NCBI RefSeq assembly: GCF_910588395.1
Contig: NZ_CAJUPA010000025.1
Span: 1-37,994, forward strand
Origin: an uncultured Faecalibaculum sp.
GTDB lineage: Bacteria; Bacillota_I; Bacilli_A; Erysipelotrichales; Erysipelotrichaceae
Reading direction: 5' to 3'
DNA length: 37,994 nucleotides
The notes beneath the pieces were generated by a model that saw only the letters and a list, made by a program, of their open reading frames with translations, searched no databases and was not told the origin of the DNA. Shown here in pieces: positions 22,800 through 30,529 of this stretch (positions within the stretch are counted from its first letter, which is position 1; every line of letters begins with the position of its first letter). The translations under genes and the position numbers were made by a program.

Positions 22800-22823
22800 A
22801 AAAAAAAGACCCGGAGGTCTTTT
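22800..22823 (-). terminator. Terminator of the EIIB-like gene
   Basis: AAAAGACC (22804-22811), loop CGGA, GGTCTTTT (22816-22823), with a minus-strand T-run. The stem reaches the stop codon. Confidence 0.85.
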
Positions 22824-23458
22824 CAGTTCAGCGTCAGAGCTTCGGGCAGGCCGCTCCAGCTGCCGGTGGCGAAGTCCATGGCGCTGATCATCTGCACTTT
22901 GTGCCGGCCATACTGTTCCTGCAGGTCATGGAGCGCGTACCGGATCTGGGGGGCCAGAAGGATCAGGTCATACTGGCTGTCCTCAGCATCCAGCAGCATG
23001 TAGCTGCGGGCCTCCACCTGCACCCCGGCAGGTTCCAGCTTATCCTGCAGCAGGGAGGCGTACATGGAGGAAGTGATGCCGCTTGTGCAGCAGATCAGGA
23101 TCCGCATGCCTTCCTGAACAGTCTGACTGTCCGGGGCGGGGTGCAGGGGCACGCGTTCCAGGAGCACGTCGAAGAAGCTGCGGATGTTATTCATGGATTC
23201 TTCATAGTCGAAGGTCTCGAAGTGAAGATAATACACCATGGCTCCGGTTTTCTTTTCCTCGATGTACAGCTCAATGATGTCGTCGTGAAAGGAAATCATG
23301 CCCATGTATCTGTCTGTGCAGATGTCAATGCCTTCCCGCCGGGGATTGTCAGAGATGCAGATGTGATCCAGCCGGATCCGGGAGAGTTTCCGGTGAATGC
23401 AGACTGCGTTGCGCCGGCTCTGTGACCGGTCCAGATCAAACGTGTTTCTCAGTTCCAT
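22823..23458 (-). CDS. Protein with C-terminal PTS EIIB-like domain, sensor-type N-terminus
   Basis: 211-aa protein in two parts. Residues 1-115 match nothing I recognise; they show beta-rich stretches (GMISFHDDIIELYIEE, AMVYYLHFETFDY). Residues 119-211 resemble a lactose/cellobiose-type PTS EIIB: MRILICCTSGITSSMYASLLQDKLEPAGVQVEA with Cys124 in the phosphocysteine position of the C-x-x-G-x-S-T/S loop, then YDLILLAPQIRYAL and QMISAMDF. EIIB domains fused to unknown N-termini often serve as phosphorylation sensors. No EIIC or EIIA is nearby. ATG 23458 has GGAGG at 8 nt; ATG 23464 is too close to it. Divergent from the RpiR gene. Confidence 0.75.
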   Translation of the reverse strand: MELRNTFDLDRSQSRRNAVCIHRKLSRIRLDHICISDNPRREGIDICTDRYMGMISFHDDIIELYIEEKKTGAMVYYLHFETFDYEESMNNIRSFFDVLLERVPLHPAPDSQTVQEGMRILICCTSGITSSMYASLLQDKLEPAGVQVEARSYMLLDAEDSQYDLILLAPQIRYALHDLQEQYGRHKVQMISAMDFATGSWSGLPEALTLN

Positions 23459-23528
23459 GTTCATGTCCTCCTTACACCTGTATTGTAAAAAAGGGCATCT
23501 TTTTAGAAAATAAAACCGGATGAATCAG

Positions 23529-23623
23529 AAACGCCGTTCGCAAACTTCCCGTATCCGGCAAGTCCGGCTGCGAACAGCGTTTCAGTCCGGCGGCTTCAAT
23601 CAGGCAATTGCCGGAACCGCCGG
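23529..23623. promoter_or_regulatory. Tandem inverted repeats between the EIIB-like and RpiR genes
   Basis: AAACGC-CG-TTCGCA (23529-23542) is mirrored by TGCGAA-CA-GCGTTT (23569-23582). CCGGCGG (23587-23593) is mirrored by CCGCCGG (23617-23623), enclosing the palindrome GGCAATTGCC (23603-23612). The second set abuts a TATACT box (23625-23630) of the RpiR gene. Candidate operators; no T-runs are present. Confidence 0.55.
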
Positions 23624-23665
23624 GTATACTGCGGAAAGATGCCGCATTGGAAAGGGGCGCTGGCT

Positions 23666-24562
23666 ATGCTGCTGACAGACAGAATTCAGGCCACGGCGTT
23701 CTCCGCCGGAGAACAGACCGCGGTGGACTACATCATGGAACAGAAGGAAAACATCCGGAACATGACCGTCAAGGAAATCGCCGGGGCCTGCTACTGCGCG
23801 CCCAGCACCCTGATCCGGGTCGCCCACAAACTGGGCTTCGAGGGGTGGAACGCCCTGAAGGAGAGCTTTCTGGAGGAAATGGAATATCTGGCCTGCCAGG
23901 ACTGCGGACAGGACGCGAATGTGCCCTTTGAAGCGGGAGAGACGCCGGTGGGCATCGGGGAGACCATTGCGGCGCTGCAAAGCGAATCCATTGAGGATAC
24001 CTGTTCCATGCTGGATGCCCTGCAGCTGCACAAAGCCACGGTGATTCTGAAAAACGCCAGGATCATCTATCTGCTGACCCTGGCTCCCAACCGGGAGCTG
24101 GCGGGGATGTTTCAGGCGGAAATGCTGCGCATTGACAGAACGGTGGTCATTGCGGACCAGCCGCTGTACACGGCTCTGATTATGGATCCGCAGGACTGTG
24201 CCATCATTCTGTCCTATTCCGGGGAGACAGACAGCATGGTGGAAGCGGGGCAGCTGCTCAATGAGCGGAAGATTCCCTTCATCGCCATTTCCAACATCGG
24301 AGACACCTCTCTTTCCCGGCTGGCGCAGGCGTCCCTGAAGATGTGCACCCGGGAAAAGCTGTATTCCAAAATCGGCTCCTTTTCCTCGGCGGTTTCGGCT
24401 TTCTACCTGCTCTATGTGCTCTATGCCTGTCTCTTCGAACGGGACTATGAACGCAACTTTGCCCGGAAAGTGGAGATATCCCGCCAGGTGGAACGAGTCC
24501 GGACAACCACCACATCCCTGATCCAGGAAGAACCGGATCCGGAAGAAAGTCCGGCCCAGTGA
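23666..24562 (+). CDS. RpiR/MurR-family transcriptional regulator with SIS domain
   Basis: 298-aa sugar-phosphate responsive regulator. The N-terminal HTH_6 domain spans about residues 1-78, with MTVKEIAGACYCAPSTLIRVAHKLGFEGWNALK as the HTH. The SIS domain lies at about 125-250 (IYLLTLAPNRELAGMF, then ILSYSGETDSMVEAGQLL, then PFIAISNIGDTSLSRLA), which binds a phosphosugar. I chose ATG 23666 for AAAGGGG at 9 nt. ATG 23639 upstream, 8 nt after a TATACT box, would need a near-leaderless mRNA. Likely regulates the adjacent EIIB-like and isomerase genes (inference). Confidence 0.9.
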   Translation: MLLTDRIQATAFSAGEQTAVDYIMEQKENIRNMTVKEIAGACYCAPSTLIRVAHKLGFEGWNALKESFLEEMEYLACQDCGQDANVPFEAGETPVGIGETIAALQSESIEDTCSMLDALQLHKATVILKNARIIYLLTLAPNRELAGMFQAEMLRIDRTVVIADQPLYTALIMDPQDCAIILSYSGETDSMVEAGQLLNERKIPFIAISNIGDTSLSRLAQASLKMCTREKLYSKIGSFSSAVSAFYLLYVLYACLFERDYERNFARKVEISRQVERVRTTTTSLIQEEPDPEESPAQ

Positions 24563-24584
24563 GCCTGCCGCTGTTTTGGCAATG

Positions 24585-24612
24585 CAGACAGTCCTGATGG
24601 CTGTCTGTTTTC
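24585..24612 (+). terminator. Terminator of the RpiR gene
   Basis: CAGACAG (24585-24591) pairs with CTGTCTG (24601-24607), then TTTTCTG. Confidence 0.8.
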
Positions 24613-24643
24613 TGTTGCAGCCCGCATCGGCAGCCGCAAAGAA

Positions 24644-24672
24644 AAAGGAGCTCCTTTCAAACAGGAAGCTCC
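24644..24672 (-). terminator. Terminator of the isomerase operon
   Basis: Minus strand: GGAGCT (24672-24667) pairs with AGCTCC (24653-24648), extendable with further pairs, and ends in five Ts. It also contains the palindrome AAAGGAGCTCCTTT (24644-24657). Confidence 0.75.
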
Positions 24673-24687
24673 ATGCAGATCAGAATC

Positions 24688-26412
24688 TCACTCTGCTTTC
24701 GGGGGACGGACATAGGCCCGCAGCATGCCGATGGGTTTGCTGCCGGTGTTGCGCAGGCGCCAGGGTCCCACGTCGGCGGGGATGATGAAGGTTTCGGCGT
24801 AGTGAACGGGGAAGGGGTCGAATTTCCCTTCAGGGCTCTCGATCATGGCTTCGTCGCCTTCAATGAGGTTGCACATGTTGACGTTGTCTTCTGTGTTCAG
24901 CGTCACTTCGGTGTCAGTCCAGTAGCGGCGGGTTTCAATGAACTCCAGTTCGTGCAGACCGGTGTGCTCTTCCTTCACGGTTTCGGTTTCGGATACCGTC
25001 CAGATATTGTTCACAAGATTGTCCATGACCCAGGGTGTCTGGCGGTCCCACTGGATGTTGTTCCGGCCGTGTTCCAGGTGCACGGGGCGGGGCAGACCGT
25101 CCAGTCCCAGGCGGCCCCAGTCCCAGAGCTTGAAGGTGAAGCAGTAGGGCGTGGCACTGACTTCCAGCACCATGGAGTCTTCGCCGGAGCAGTGGATGGT
25201 GCCGGCGGGGATCAGGAAGTGATCGTGTTTCTTCGCAGGGATCCGGTTGACGAATTTCTCCGCCTCAAAAGGCCGGCCGCCGGCGTTGGCTTCCTCCAGC
25301 GCTGCCATCATTTCATCGGGATCCACGCCTTCTTTCAGGCCGAGGTAGACATGGGCGCCTTCCTTTGCGTCAAGGATGTAGTAGGACTCGTCCTGGGTGT
25401 AGCCCATGCCGAAGGTCCGGCGGATGTACTCGGTGAGGGGGTGAACCTGCAGGGAGAGATTCTGTCCGCCCATGGTGTCCAGGAAGTCGAAGCGGATGGG
25501 GAATTCCGCGCCGAAGCGGCTGTAGACCTGAGGTCCCAGCAGCTGGAGGGGGTGCATGAGCACCAGATCCATGGCCGGGAGCTCCAGGGTGCCGGACCCG
25601 AAGTCCAGCAGAATGGCGTTTTCTTCCGGAACACCGTCAAAGCTCCAGGCGTAGTTTTTCGCGTTTTTGTCCAGACCGCAGACTTCCTTCATCCACTGAC
25701 CGCCCCAGACACCGGGGTCAAAGTAGGGCTTGGTGCGGAAGGGGCCTTTGACGGCCTGTTCCAGACCGTCCCGGACAGCGGTGCCGGTGGCCATATGCGG
25801 TTTGTCTCTATTGAGGTCCACAAACCAGTCCACCTGGTCAAAGACCTCTTTTTTGTGCTTGTCGAACACCCGCCATTCAATGAAGAACCCGCGCTTGATT
25901 TTCCGGAGCGGATCTTCATCCGGGTTGTCGAAGAAGAAATTCGGCATGCCTTTGCGGTACCGCAGCTGAATCTCCCAGCGGGCCATGTCCCCGTAGAACA
26001 GCGTTCCGCCGCTGATCAGCGACGCCCCGGGGCCCAGAACCAGCAGCCGGCTGCCGCCTTCCACCGCTTCCCGGGCTTTCTGCCGCAGCGCGGAAAGTTT
26101 TCCTTCGTCCACCAGATCGGTGAGCACGCCGTAGAACATCGTGCCGAAAATCCGGTCTTCCGTGACGTGATGCGCCAGGATCTCTTCCAGGACCGGCCTG
26201 TCTTTGAAGATGTCCCGGGCATCCAGCACCACATCAAAGTCCGGCGCCAGGTGTTCCTGTACCGCTTCCTGATCCGCGCCGGGATACAGGTCGAAGATCA
26301 CGGGACTGGCTGCCTGTGCCACGCGAGCCTTCAGCGCCTGCCAGCCGGCGGCATAGTCCTGTTCATGTCCGGTGACATGGATCGCCGGAAACTTGTCATA
26401 CTTTACTTCCAT
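24688..26412 (-). CDS. Long class I mannose-6-phosphate isomerase
   Basis: 574-aa protein, about 250 residues longer than a standard ManA. The type I PMI cupin core begins near residue 225 and has metal ligands Q322 and H324 (NLSLQVHP), E342 (QDESYYIL) and H407 (IPAGTIHCSG), so it should interconvert mannose-6-P and fructose-6-P. Residues 35-215 resemble a nucleoside-kinase-like region (LLVLGPGASLISGGTLFYGDMARWE) but no Walker A is present. Similar long forms exist in Firmicutes. ATG 26412 has AGGAGGGGA upstream and overlaps the cupin gene by 10 nt. Another hexose-phosphate isomerisation cannot be excluded. Confidence 0.88.
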   Translation of the reverse strand: MEVKYDKFPAIHVTGHEQDYAAGWQALKARVAQAASPVIFDLYPGADQEAVQEHLAPDFDVVLDARDIFKDRPVLEEILAHHVTEDRIFGTMFYGVLTDLVDEGKLSALRQKAREAVEGGSRLLVLGPGASLISGGTLFYGDMARWEIQLRYRKGMPNFFFDNPDEDPLRKIKRGFFIEWRVFDKHKKEVFDQVDWFVDLNRDKPHMATGTAVRDGLEQAVKGPFRTKPYFDPGVWGGQWMKEVCGLDKNAKNYAWSFDGVPEENAILLDFGSGTLELPAMDLVLMHPLQLLGPQVYSRFGAEFPIRFDFLDTMGGQNLSLQVHPLTEYIRRTFGMGYTQDESYYILDAKEGAHVYLGLKEGVDPDEMMAALEEANAGGRPFEAEKFVNRIPAKKHDHFLIPAGTIHCSGEDSMVLEVSATPYCFTFKLWDWGRLGLDGLPRPVHLEHGRNNIQWDRQTPWVMDNLVNNIWTVSETETVKEEHTGLHELEFIETRRYWTDTEVTLNTEDNVNMCNLIEGDEAMIESPEGKFDPFPVHYAETFIIPADVGPWRLRNTGSKPIGMLRAYVRPPKAE

Positions 26413-26933
26413 TCGATGGTCCCCTCCTTTGTTTTGTAGCACCGTGCCGGGAACGGCATGGCTTCCACCGCGGCGTAGTCATGTCCGGCGTCTGCCGCCC
26501 AGCAGCACACCACTTCCAGATCCTGGCTGCCGGTGTTGATCAGACGGTGGGCCAGTCTGCCGGGAATGTGGTGCAGGGATCCGGGTTTCATTTCCTCGGC
26601 CCAGGCCCCACCGGTTTCATCCATGAACAGCAGCAGACCCGTGCCTCCGGTGCACCAGTAATACTCCGCGGCGTCTCTGTTCTCGTGCCAGTGGCCCCTT
26701 GTCATGGCGCATTCCCCGTTCACCGTCACCGGATGCACCACCGACAGCCCCCAGTTCAGCTCCCCAGGACAGGGATCCTCTGTTTTCGCATAGACTTCAT
26801 AGAGCACCATCTCCGGGTCTTCCCCGGTGACGTCCGCAAAAAACGCCGTATCCTTCAGCTTTTTCTCTGAACGCACAACCCCCTGGCCCTCCAGCCGGTG
26901 ACTGTGAACCAGCGCAGCAGGAATCACTTTCAT
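26403..26933 (-). CDS. Cupin-type glucose-6-phosphate isomerase
   Basis: 176-aa cupin protein of the archaeal/Firmicutes-type phosphoglucose isomerase family, metal-dependent and unrelated to PgiA. The signature TRGHWHENRDAAEYYWCTGGTGLLLFMD (about 81-108) contains the GHxH and Glu ligands, and HHIPGRLAHRLINTG holds the later His. YVT-like sugar contacts are represented by GLSVVHPVTVNGE. Start ATG 26933 is preceded by AGGTGAAGG; GTG 26942 with AAAGGG is an alternative. It is first in a two-gene operon with the long mannose-6-P isomerase, so the pair interconverts glucose-6-P, fructose-6-P and mannose-6-P. Confidence 0.87.
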   Translation of the reverse strand: MKVIPAALVHSHRLEGQGVVRSEKKLKDTAFFADVTGEDPEMVLYEVYAKTEDPCPGELNWGLSVVHPVTVNGECAMTRGHWHENRDAAEYYWCTGGTGLLLFMDETGGAWAEEMKPGSLHHIPGRLAHRLINTGSQDLEVVCCWAADAGHDYAAVEAMPFPARCYKTKEGTIEWK

Positions 26934-26960
26934 TGCCTTCACCTGTACCCTTTCCCTGTT

Positions 26961-27038
26961 TGGCGGACCCGGGAATGGAGTCCGTCAAATGTTATATCAT
27001 TTCATGTCTGATTATACGGAAATCCGGGGAATTGTAAA
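26961..27038 (-). promoter_or_regulatory. Promoter and candidate operator of the isomerase operon
   Basis: Minus-strand TTTACA (27038-27033), 16-nt spacer, TATAAT (27016-27011). Downstream lies an imperfect inverted repeat, TGGCGGAC (26961-26968) with GTCCGTCA (26980-26987), one mismatch, at about +18 to +44, a usual place for a repressor roadblock. Confidence 0.7.
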
Positions 27039-27048
27039 CCGGGGCAGC

Positions 27049-27073
27049 AAAAAAGCCGGCATTTCACCGGCTT
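27049..27073 (-). terminator. Terminator of the sseB-to-mnmM operon
   Basis: AAGCCGG (27053-27059) and CCGGCTT (27067-27073) pair with a 7-nt loop; the minus strand continues into six Ts. It is 150 bases past the mnmM stop; nothing else is seen in between. Confidence 0.8.
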
Positions 27074-27224
27074 GAGACAGGGGGCCCGAAAGATCCAGAC
27101 GCCTGCCTTGTGATTCCTCTGTGATCATTGTGATCTGTCCGCCGTTTCAGGCTGTGCTGGACCCGGACTGTTCTGCCGATGCAGCCGGGGCCCTGCCGCA
27201 GGCTCCAGCCGAAACCGGCTGCGA

Positions 27225-27752
27225 TTATCTGCGGCGTTCAATCAGCACGCAGAAGGGACTGCGGTCACTGTTGATCAGTTCCGCCTTTTCGCAGGGATAC
27301 CGGCGGTGATCCAGGGTGCGCAGCCACGCCAGGATCCGGTCTGCTTCCTGGCGTCCCCGGGCATGGGGATAGAACACCAGGGCCATGCGGCCTTTGACCC
27401 GCAGACAGTGCTGCGCCGCCTGCACGGCAGTCAGACTGTCTTCGGGCTGTGTCACGATGTCGTGACTGCCTTCCGGATCCCAGCCGAAATTGAAAATCAC
27501 CCCATCCGCTTCCAGATCCAGATCCGCGATGTGCGTATGGTTTTCCACCCGGATCTCCAGCCGGGGATCATTCATCCTCTGCCGGCAGCGGGCAGCGGTC
27601 TCCGGCTGAATCTCAAAGGCAATCACCCGACGGGCTTTTGTCAGAAAGAACGCCGAATCCCGCCCGGTTCCCAGAGTGGCATCGATCATGATGGCATCCC
27701 GGTGCAGCACCGGCTTGAGAAAGTCGTGGGAGAGCTCCACCATGCTTTTCAA
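27225..27752 (-). CDS. mnmM: MnmM/YtqB-like SAM-dependent tRNA methyltransferase
   Basis: 175-aa class I methyltransferase of the rRNA_methylase (YtqB) family; B. subtilis YtqB/MnmM completes mnm5s2U34 in tRNA. The SAM loop MIDATLGTGRDSAFFLTKA is at about 22-40 and VIAFEIQPETAARCRQR follows. GVIFNFGWDPEGSHDIVTQPEDSLTAV is the family's catalytic-region signature, and VFYPHARGRQEADRI follows. The start is probably TTG 27752, overlapping the macro-domain stop as TTGA with GGAGG at 7 nt; ATG 27743 is an alternative. Last gene of its operon. Confidence 0.88.
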   Translation of the reverse strand: MKSMVELSHDFLKPVLHRDAIMIDATLGTGRDSAFFLTKARRVIAFEIQPETAARCRQRMNDPRLEIRVENHTHIADLDLEADGVIFNFGWDPEGSHDIVTQPEDSLTAVQAAQHCLRVKGRMALVFYPHARGRQEADRILAWLRTLDHRRYPCEKAELINSDRSPFCVLIERRR

Positions 27753-28270
27753 CGGAAAGCCTCCTTGAGCGCCCTGTACTCTTCGTCGTTCTGCGCCACC
27801 ATGATCACATCAATGGCCCGGGCTTCCGGATACCGCCGCATGAGCCGGTCAATGGTTTTCTTCGCAATCCAGGCGGCTTCCTTCAGCTCGAAGCCAAAGA
27901 CCCCGCTGCCCAGCAGCGGAAACCCGATGGTGACCCGGTCTTTGGGACACATGCGCAGATAGTCGTAGGCCCGGCACAGGCTGTTCCAGTAGCAGGCCCG
28001 CAGATCCTCGTCCTCTCCCCGGTATCCATCCATATAGATGGGCGTCACGGCGTGGACGATCCGGGCACAGTTCAGATTGTAGCCCCCGGTAATCACCACA
28101 TCCCCGAACTGGCGGCGGCCGGCTTCATGACAGGCCCGGACCAGACCCGGACCGGCTTCCTCGAAGATTTTCCGGCAGATCCCGGCGCCCGGCAGCAGTT
28201 CCGTGTTGGCTTCGTTGACCACCAGGTCCAGGCCCAGACCCGTCAGGTCCCCTTTCAGTACTGTGATCAT
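27749..28270 (-). CDS. Macro-domain protein (ADP-ribose-binding hydrolase)
   Basis: 173-aa single macro domain. DLVVNEANTELLPGAGICRKIFEEAG matches the family's N-A-A-N and GGGV-type loops, with NEAN and PGAG variants. VHAVTPIYMDG and GFPLLGSGVFGFELKEAAWIA are the other ADP-ribose contacts. Such proteins remove ADP-ribose from proteins or nucleic acid, or deacetylate O-acetyl-ADP-ribose. The substrate class is undetermined. ATGA overlaps with rmuC upstream and TTGA with mnmM downstream imply coupled translation with a DNA-repair-type and a tRNA-modifying gene. Confidence 0.92.
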   Translation of the reverse strand: MITVLKGDLTGLGLDLVVNEANTELLPGAGICRKIFEEAGPGLVRACHEAGRRQFGDVVITGGYNLNCARIVHAVTPIYMDGYRGEDEDLRACYWNSLCRAYDYLRMCPKDRVTIGFPLLGSGVFGFELKEAAWIAKKTIDRLMRRYPEARAIDVIMVAQNDEEYRALKEAFR

Positions 28271-29127
28271 GGCAAGTCTCCCCCTTCCAGCAGTTCATCC
28301 AGTTTCTTTCGCATTTTCCGGCTGGTCACCGCGCTCTGATGCAGCTGATCGCTCAAAGACGCGAAGGTCCGTTCGGCTTTTTCGCAGCGCTCCTGCAGCC
28401 GGCCGGCTTCATCCAGCAGCGTTTCCAGTCCCGCTTCGATCGCCGGCATATTCTCTGCCCGGTACCAGTCTTTCTGGGCCTGACCCAGCAGCGTCAAAAG
28501 TCCGGTGAGGGTCCCCGGCCCGGCAATCATCACATGGTGGCGGAGACTGTAGTCAAAGAGATCCGCACAGTCCGACAGAATGTACTGATACACCCCTTCC
28601 GCCGGTACAAAGAGCACCGCCAGGGGGGCTGTCTGCTGCGTGATGTATTTTTCCGCCACATCATCGATGTGTTTTTTCATGTTCTGCGCGAACAGCTTCT
28701 CATACCGCGGATCTTCATCCATGCGCAGGAAATTGTCCATGGGAAACTTGGAATCCACACAGAGCACCTGCCGGCTGCCCGGCAGCAGCAGTGCCGCATC
28801 GGCAATTCTGCCATTGGCCAGGGTCACCTGTCTGTCCCAGATGCGGCCCCTGGTGCCGGCGTAGTTTTCCAGCAGCAGCTCCATCTGGTATTCCCCCCAC
28901 ATGCCCCGGGTTTTGGCCCGGTTCATGATCCGGCTCATGTCATTCACCGTTTCCAGCATCCAGTCCAGGCTTTTCCCGGACATGGACTGCCCCTGTTTGA
29001 GCTGGGCGAGATCCTGGCGCAAGGCATCGTATTCAGCCGGACTGCCGGAAACCGGGCGGCGCCGGTCCAGAATCAGAAACAGGATCACCGCCGCCAGCAG
29101 GGCGATGATCACCCATTCCAGACTCAT
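28267..29127 (-). CDS. rmuC: RmuC-family DNA recombination protein
   Basis: 286-aa protein. An N-terminal membrane anchor (EWVIIALLAAVILFLIL) is followed by a helical linker and the RmuC core. GMWGEYQMELLLENYAG is the family's WGE motif, ADAALLLPGSRQVLCVDSKFPMDNF the PD-(D/E)XK-like strand with D-S-K, and PLAVLFVPAEGVYQYIL the following strand. RmuC limits inversions at short inverted repeats in E. coli. Shorter than many RmuC proteins because the coiled coil is reduced. Its start overlaps the cca stop (ATGA). Confidence 0.92.
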   Translation of the reverse strand: MSLEWVIIALLAAVILFLILDRRRPVSGSPAEYDALRQDLAQLKQGQSMSGKSLDWMLETVNDMSRIMNRAKTRGMWGEYQMELLLENYAGTRGRIWDRQVTLANGRIADAALLLPGSRQVLCVDSKFPMDNFLRMDEDPRYEKLFAQNMKKHIDDVAEKYITQQTAPLAVLFVPAEGVYQYILSDCADLFDYSLRHHVMIAGPGTLTGLLTLLGQAQKDWYRAENMPAIEAGLETLLDEAGRLQERCEKAERTFASLSDQLHQSAVTSRKMRKKLDELLEGGDLP

Positions 29128-30464
29128 GCCATGCCTCCTTCCAGGCGGGGCAGTGACCGGAGCACAAAGGTCAGCAGGTCCAGCCGGTTGTTTTTCTCCG
29201 GATGATACCAGGCGTATTCCAGCACCGCCTGCAGCGCCTGGCTGATCTGCCGGTTGCGCAGGCCGGTATAGGTCATGATGTCCCGGCCGTCAATGGCCAG
29301 TTCCTTCAGGGACAGGGGCCGGCTGGCTGTCTGTTCCTCATAGAACGCCTGGCTGGCTTTCAGCCGCTCCAGCCGCTGCCGCCCTTTGGCGGAATGGGCC
29401 ATGATGTCACAGTACTGCACCCGGAACAGCATCCGGACCCATTCGTCGCTCCAGCCCTCCGTGATGCGGAGCCGGAAAATGGCTTCCAGACTCCGGGGCA
29501 GAATGTCATCGTGGTGGAGAACCAGCTGGGGAATGACCTTTTTCCAGGCGGAAGGAAGCTTCAGCTCTTCCACCACCCGCAGGGCAATGGTCTGTCCCGC
29601 AATGGGATGCCCCTTGAAATGATCCCGTCCGCCGGCGGAGGTGGTGCGGGTTTCCGGCTTGCCCAGATCGTGCAGCAGCAGCGCCAGAGCCAGGATATCG
29701 TCAAAGGGATCCAGATAGCGGATGGAGTCCAGAATGTGCTGCAGCACCCCGGCGTAATGATAGGGAGAATGCTGCGGGGTCTGTCTGGCGAATTCCAGCT
29801 CCGGGATCCAGGGGGCAAACAGACCGGTCATGTCCATGACCCGTCCGGGATCATACCGGAGGATCTCCAGCCACTCCGGGACCAGCCGCTCCACTGCCAC
29901 ATCCGCAATGCGGCTCTGACACCGGTCAATGGCCCGGCGGGTGGCAGGATCCAGGGTGAACCCCAGCCTGGCAGCAAACCGCCAGGCCCGGACCATGCGC
30001 AGGGCGTCCTCCTCAAAGCGCTGCACCGGGTCCCCCACCGCCCGGACCAGGCCTTTTTCCAGATCCTGCCGGCCCCCGAAGGGATCCACCAGTCCCCGGA
30101 TGGGATTCCAGGCCATGGCGTTGATGGTGAAATCCCGCCGGGCCAGATCCTGTTCCACGTCCTCCACAAACTCCACCTGATCCGGGTGCCGGTTGTCGGA
30201 ATACGTCCCTTCCCGGCGATAGGTGGTGACCTCCACCTGGGTTTTGTCCAGAAGCACCGTCATGGTGCCGTGGCGCAGTCCTGTGGGAATGGTATGGCCA
30301 AAGAGTGCCATGACCTGTTCGGGTCGGGCAGCGGTGGCCAGATCGTAGTCATGGGGCTCGATCCCCAGCAGCCAGTCCCGGACACAGCCTCCCACCAGGG
30401 CGCAGTCATGACCGGCGGCAGTCAGCCGGTCCATGACAGTTTTCACTTGTTCAGGCACCTGCAT
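29124..30464 (-). CDS. cca: CCA-adding tRNA nucleotidyltransferase
   Basis: 446-aa class II tRNA nucleotidyltransferase that builds or repairs the 3' CCA end. VGGCVRDWLLG (24-34) and HDYDLAT (38-44) are the nucleotide-binding and catalytic Asp motifs. RRDFTINAMAWNP and the RMVRAWRFAARLGF stretch are the later conserved motifs. An HD domain (ALALLLHDLGKPE and HFKGHPIAGQTIA) follows, as in many bacterial CCA enzymes with phosphohydrolase activity. GGAGGAGGC precedes ATG 30464. Confidence 0.96.
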   Translation of the reverse strand: MQVPEQVKTVMDRLTAAGHDCALVGGCVRDWLLGIEPHDYDLATAARPEQVMALFGHTIPTGLRHGTMTVLLDKTQVEVTTYRREGTYSDNRHPDQVEFVEDVEQDLARRDFTINAMAWNPIRGLVDPFGGRQDLEKGLVRAVGDPVQRFEEDALRMVRAWRFAARLGFTLDPATRRAIDRCQSRIADVAVERLVPEWLEILRYDPGRVMDMTGLFAPWIPELEFARQTPQHSPYHYAGVLQHILDSIRYLDPFDDILALALLLHDLGKPETRTTSAGGRDHFKGHPIAGQTIALRVVEELKLPSAWKKVIPQLVLHHDDILPRSLEAIFRLRITEGWSDEWVRMLFRVQYCDIMAHSAKGRQRLERLKASQAFYEEQTASRPLSLKELAIDGRDIMTYTGLRNRQISQALQAVLEYAWYHPEKNNRLDLLTFVLRSLPRLEGGMA

Positions 30465-30529
30465 GCTGCCTCCTCCTTTCTGTCAGAGTCTGTGTCTTTC
30501 CGATTCCGCCGCTTTTCCGGGTACCGGAC

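Noticed and set aside
22672..22822. Small gene between the AraC-family and EIIB-like genes
   Set aside because: The 151 bases are filled by two convergent terminators; open frames there lack ribosome sites.
24673..26439. 588-codon open frame on the plus strand opposite the long mannose-6-P isomerase
   Set aside because: It is an exact antisense shadow of a gene with clear motifs. Such long shadows arise from GC-rich third positions; it has no ribosome site and no family motif.
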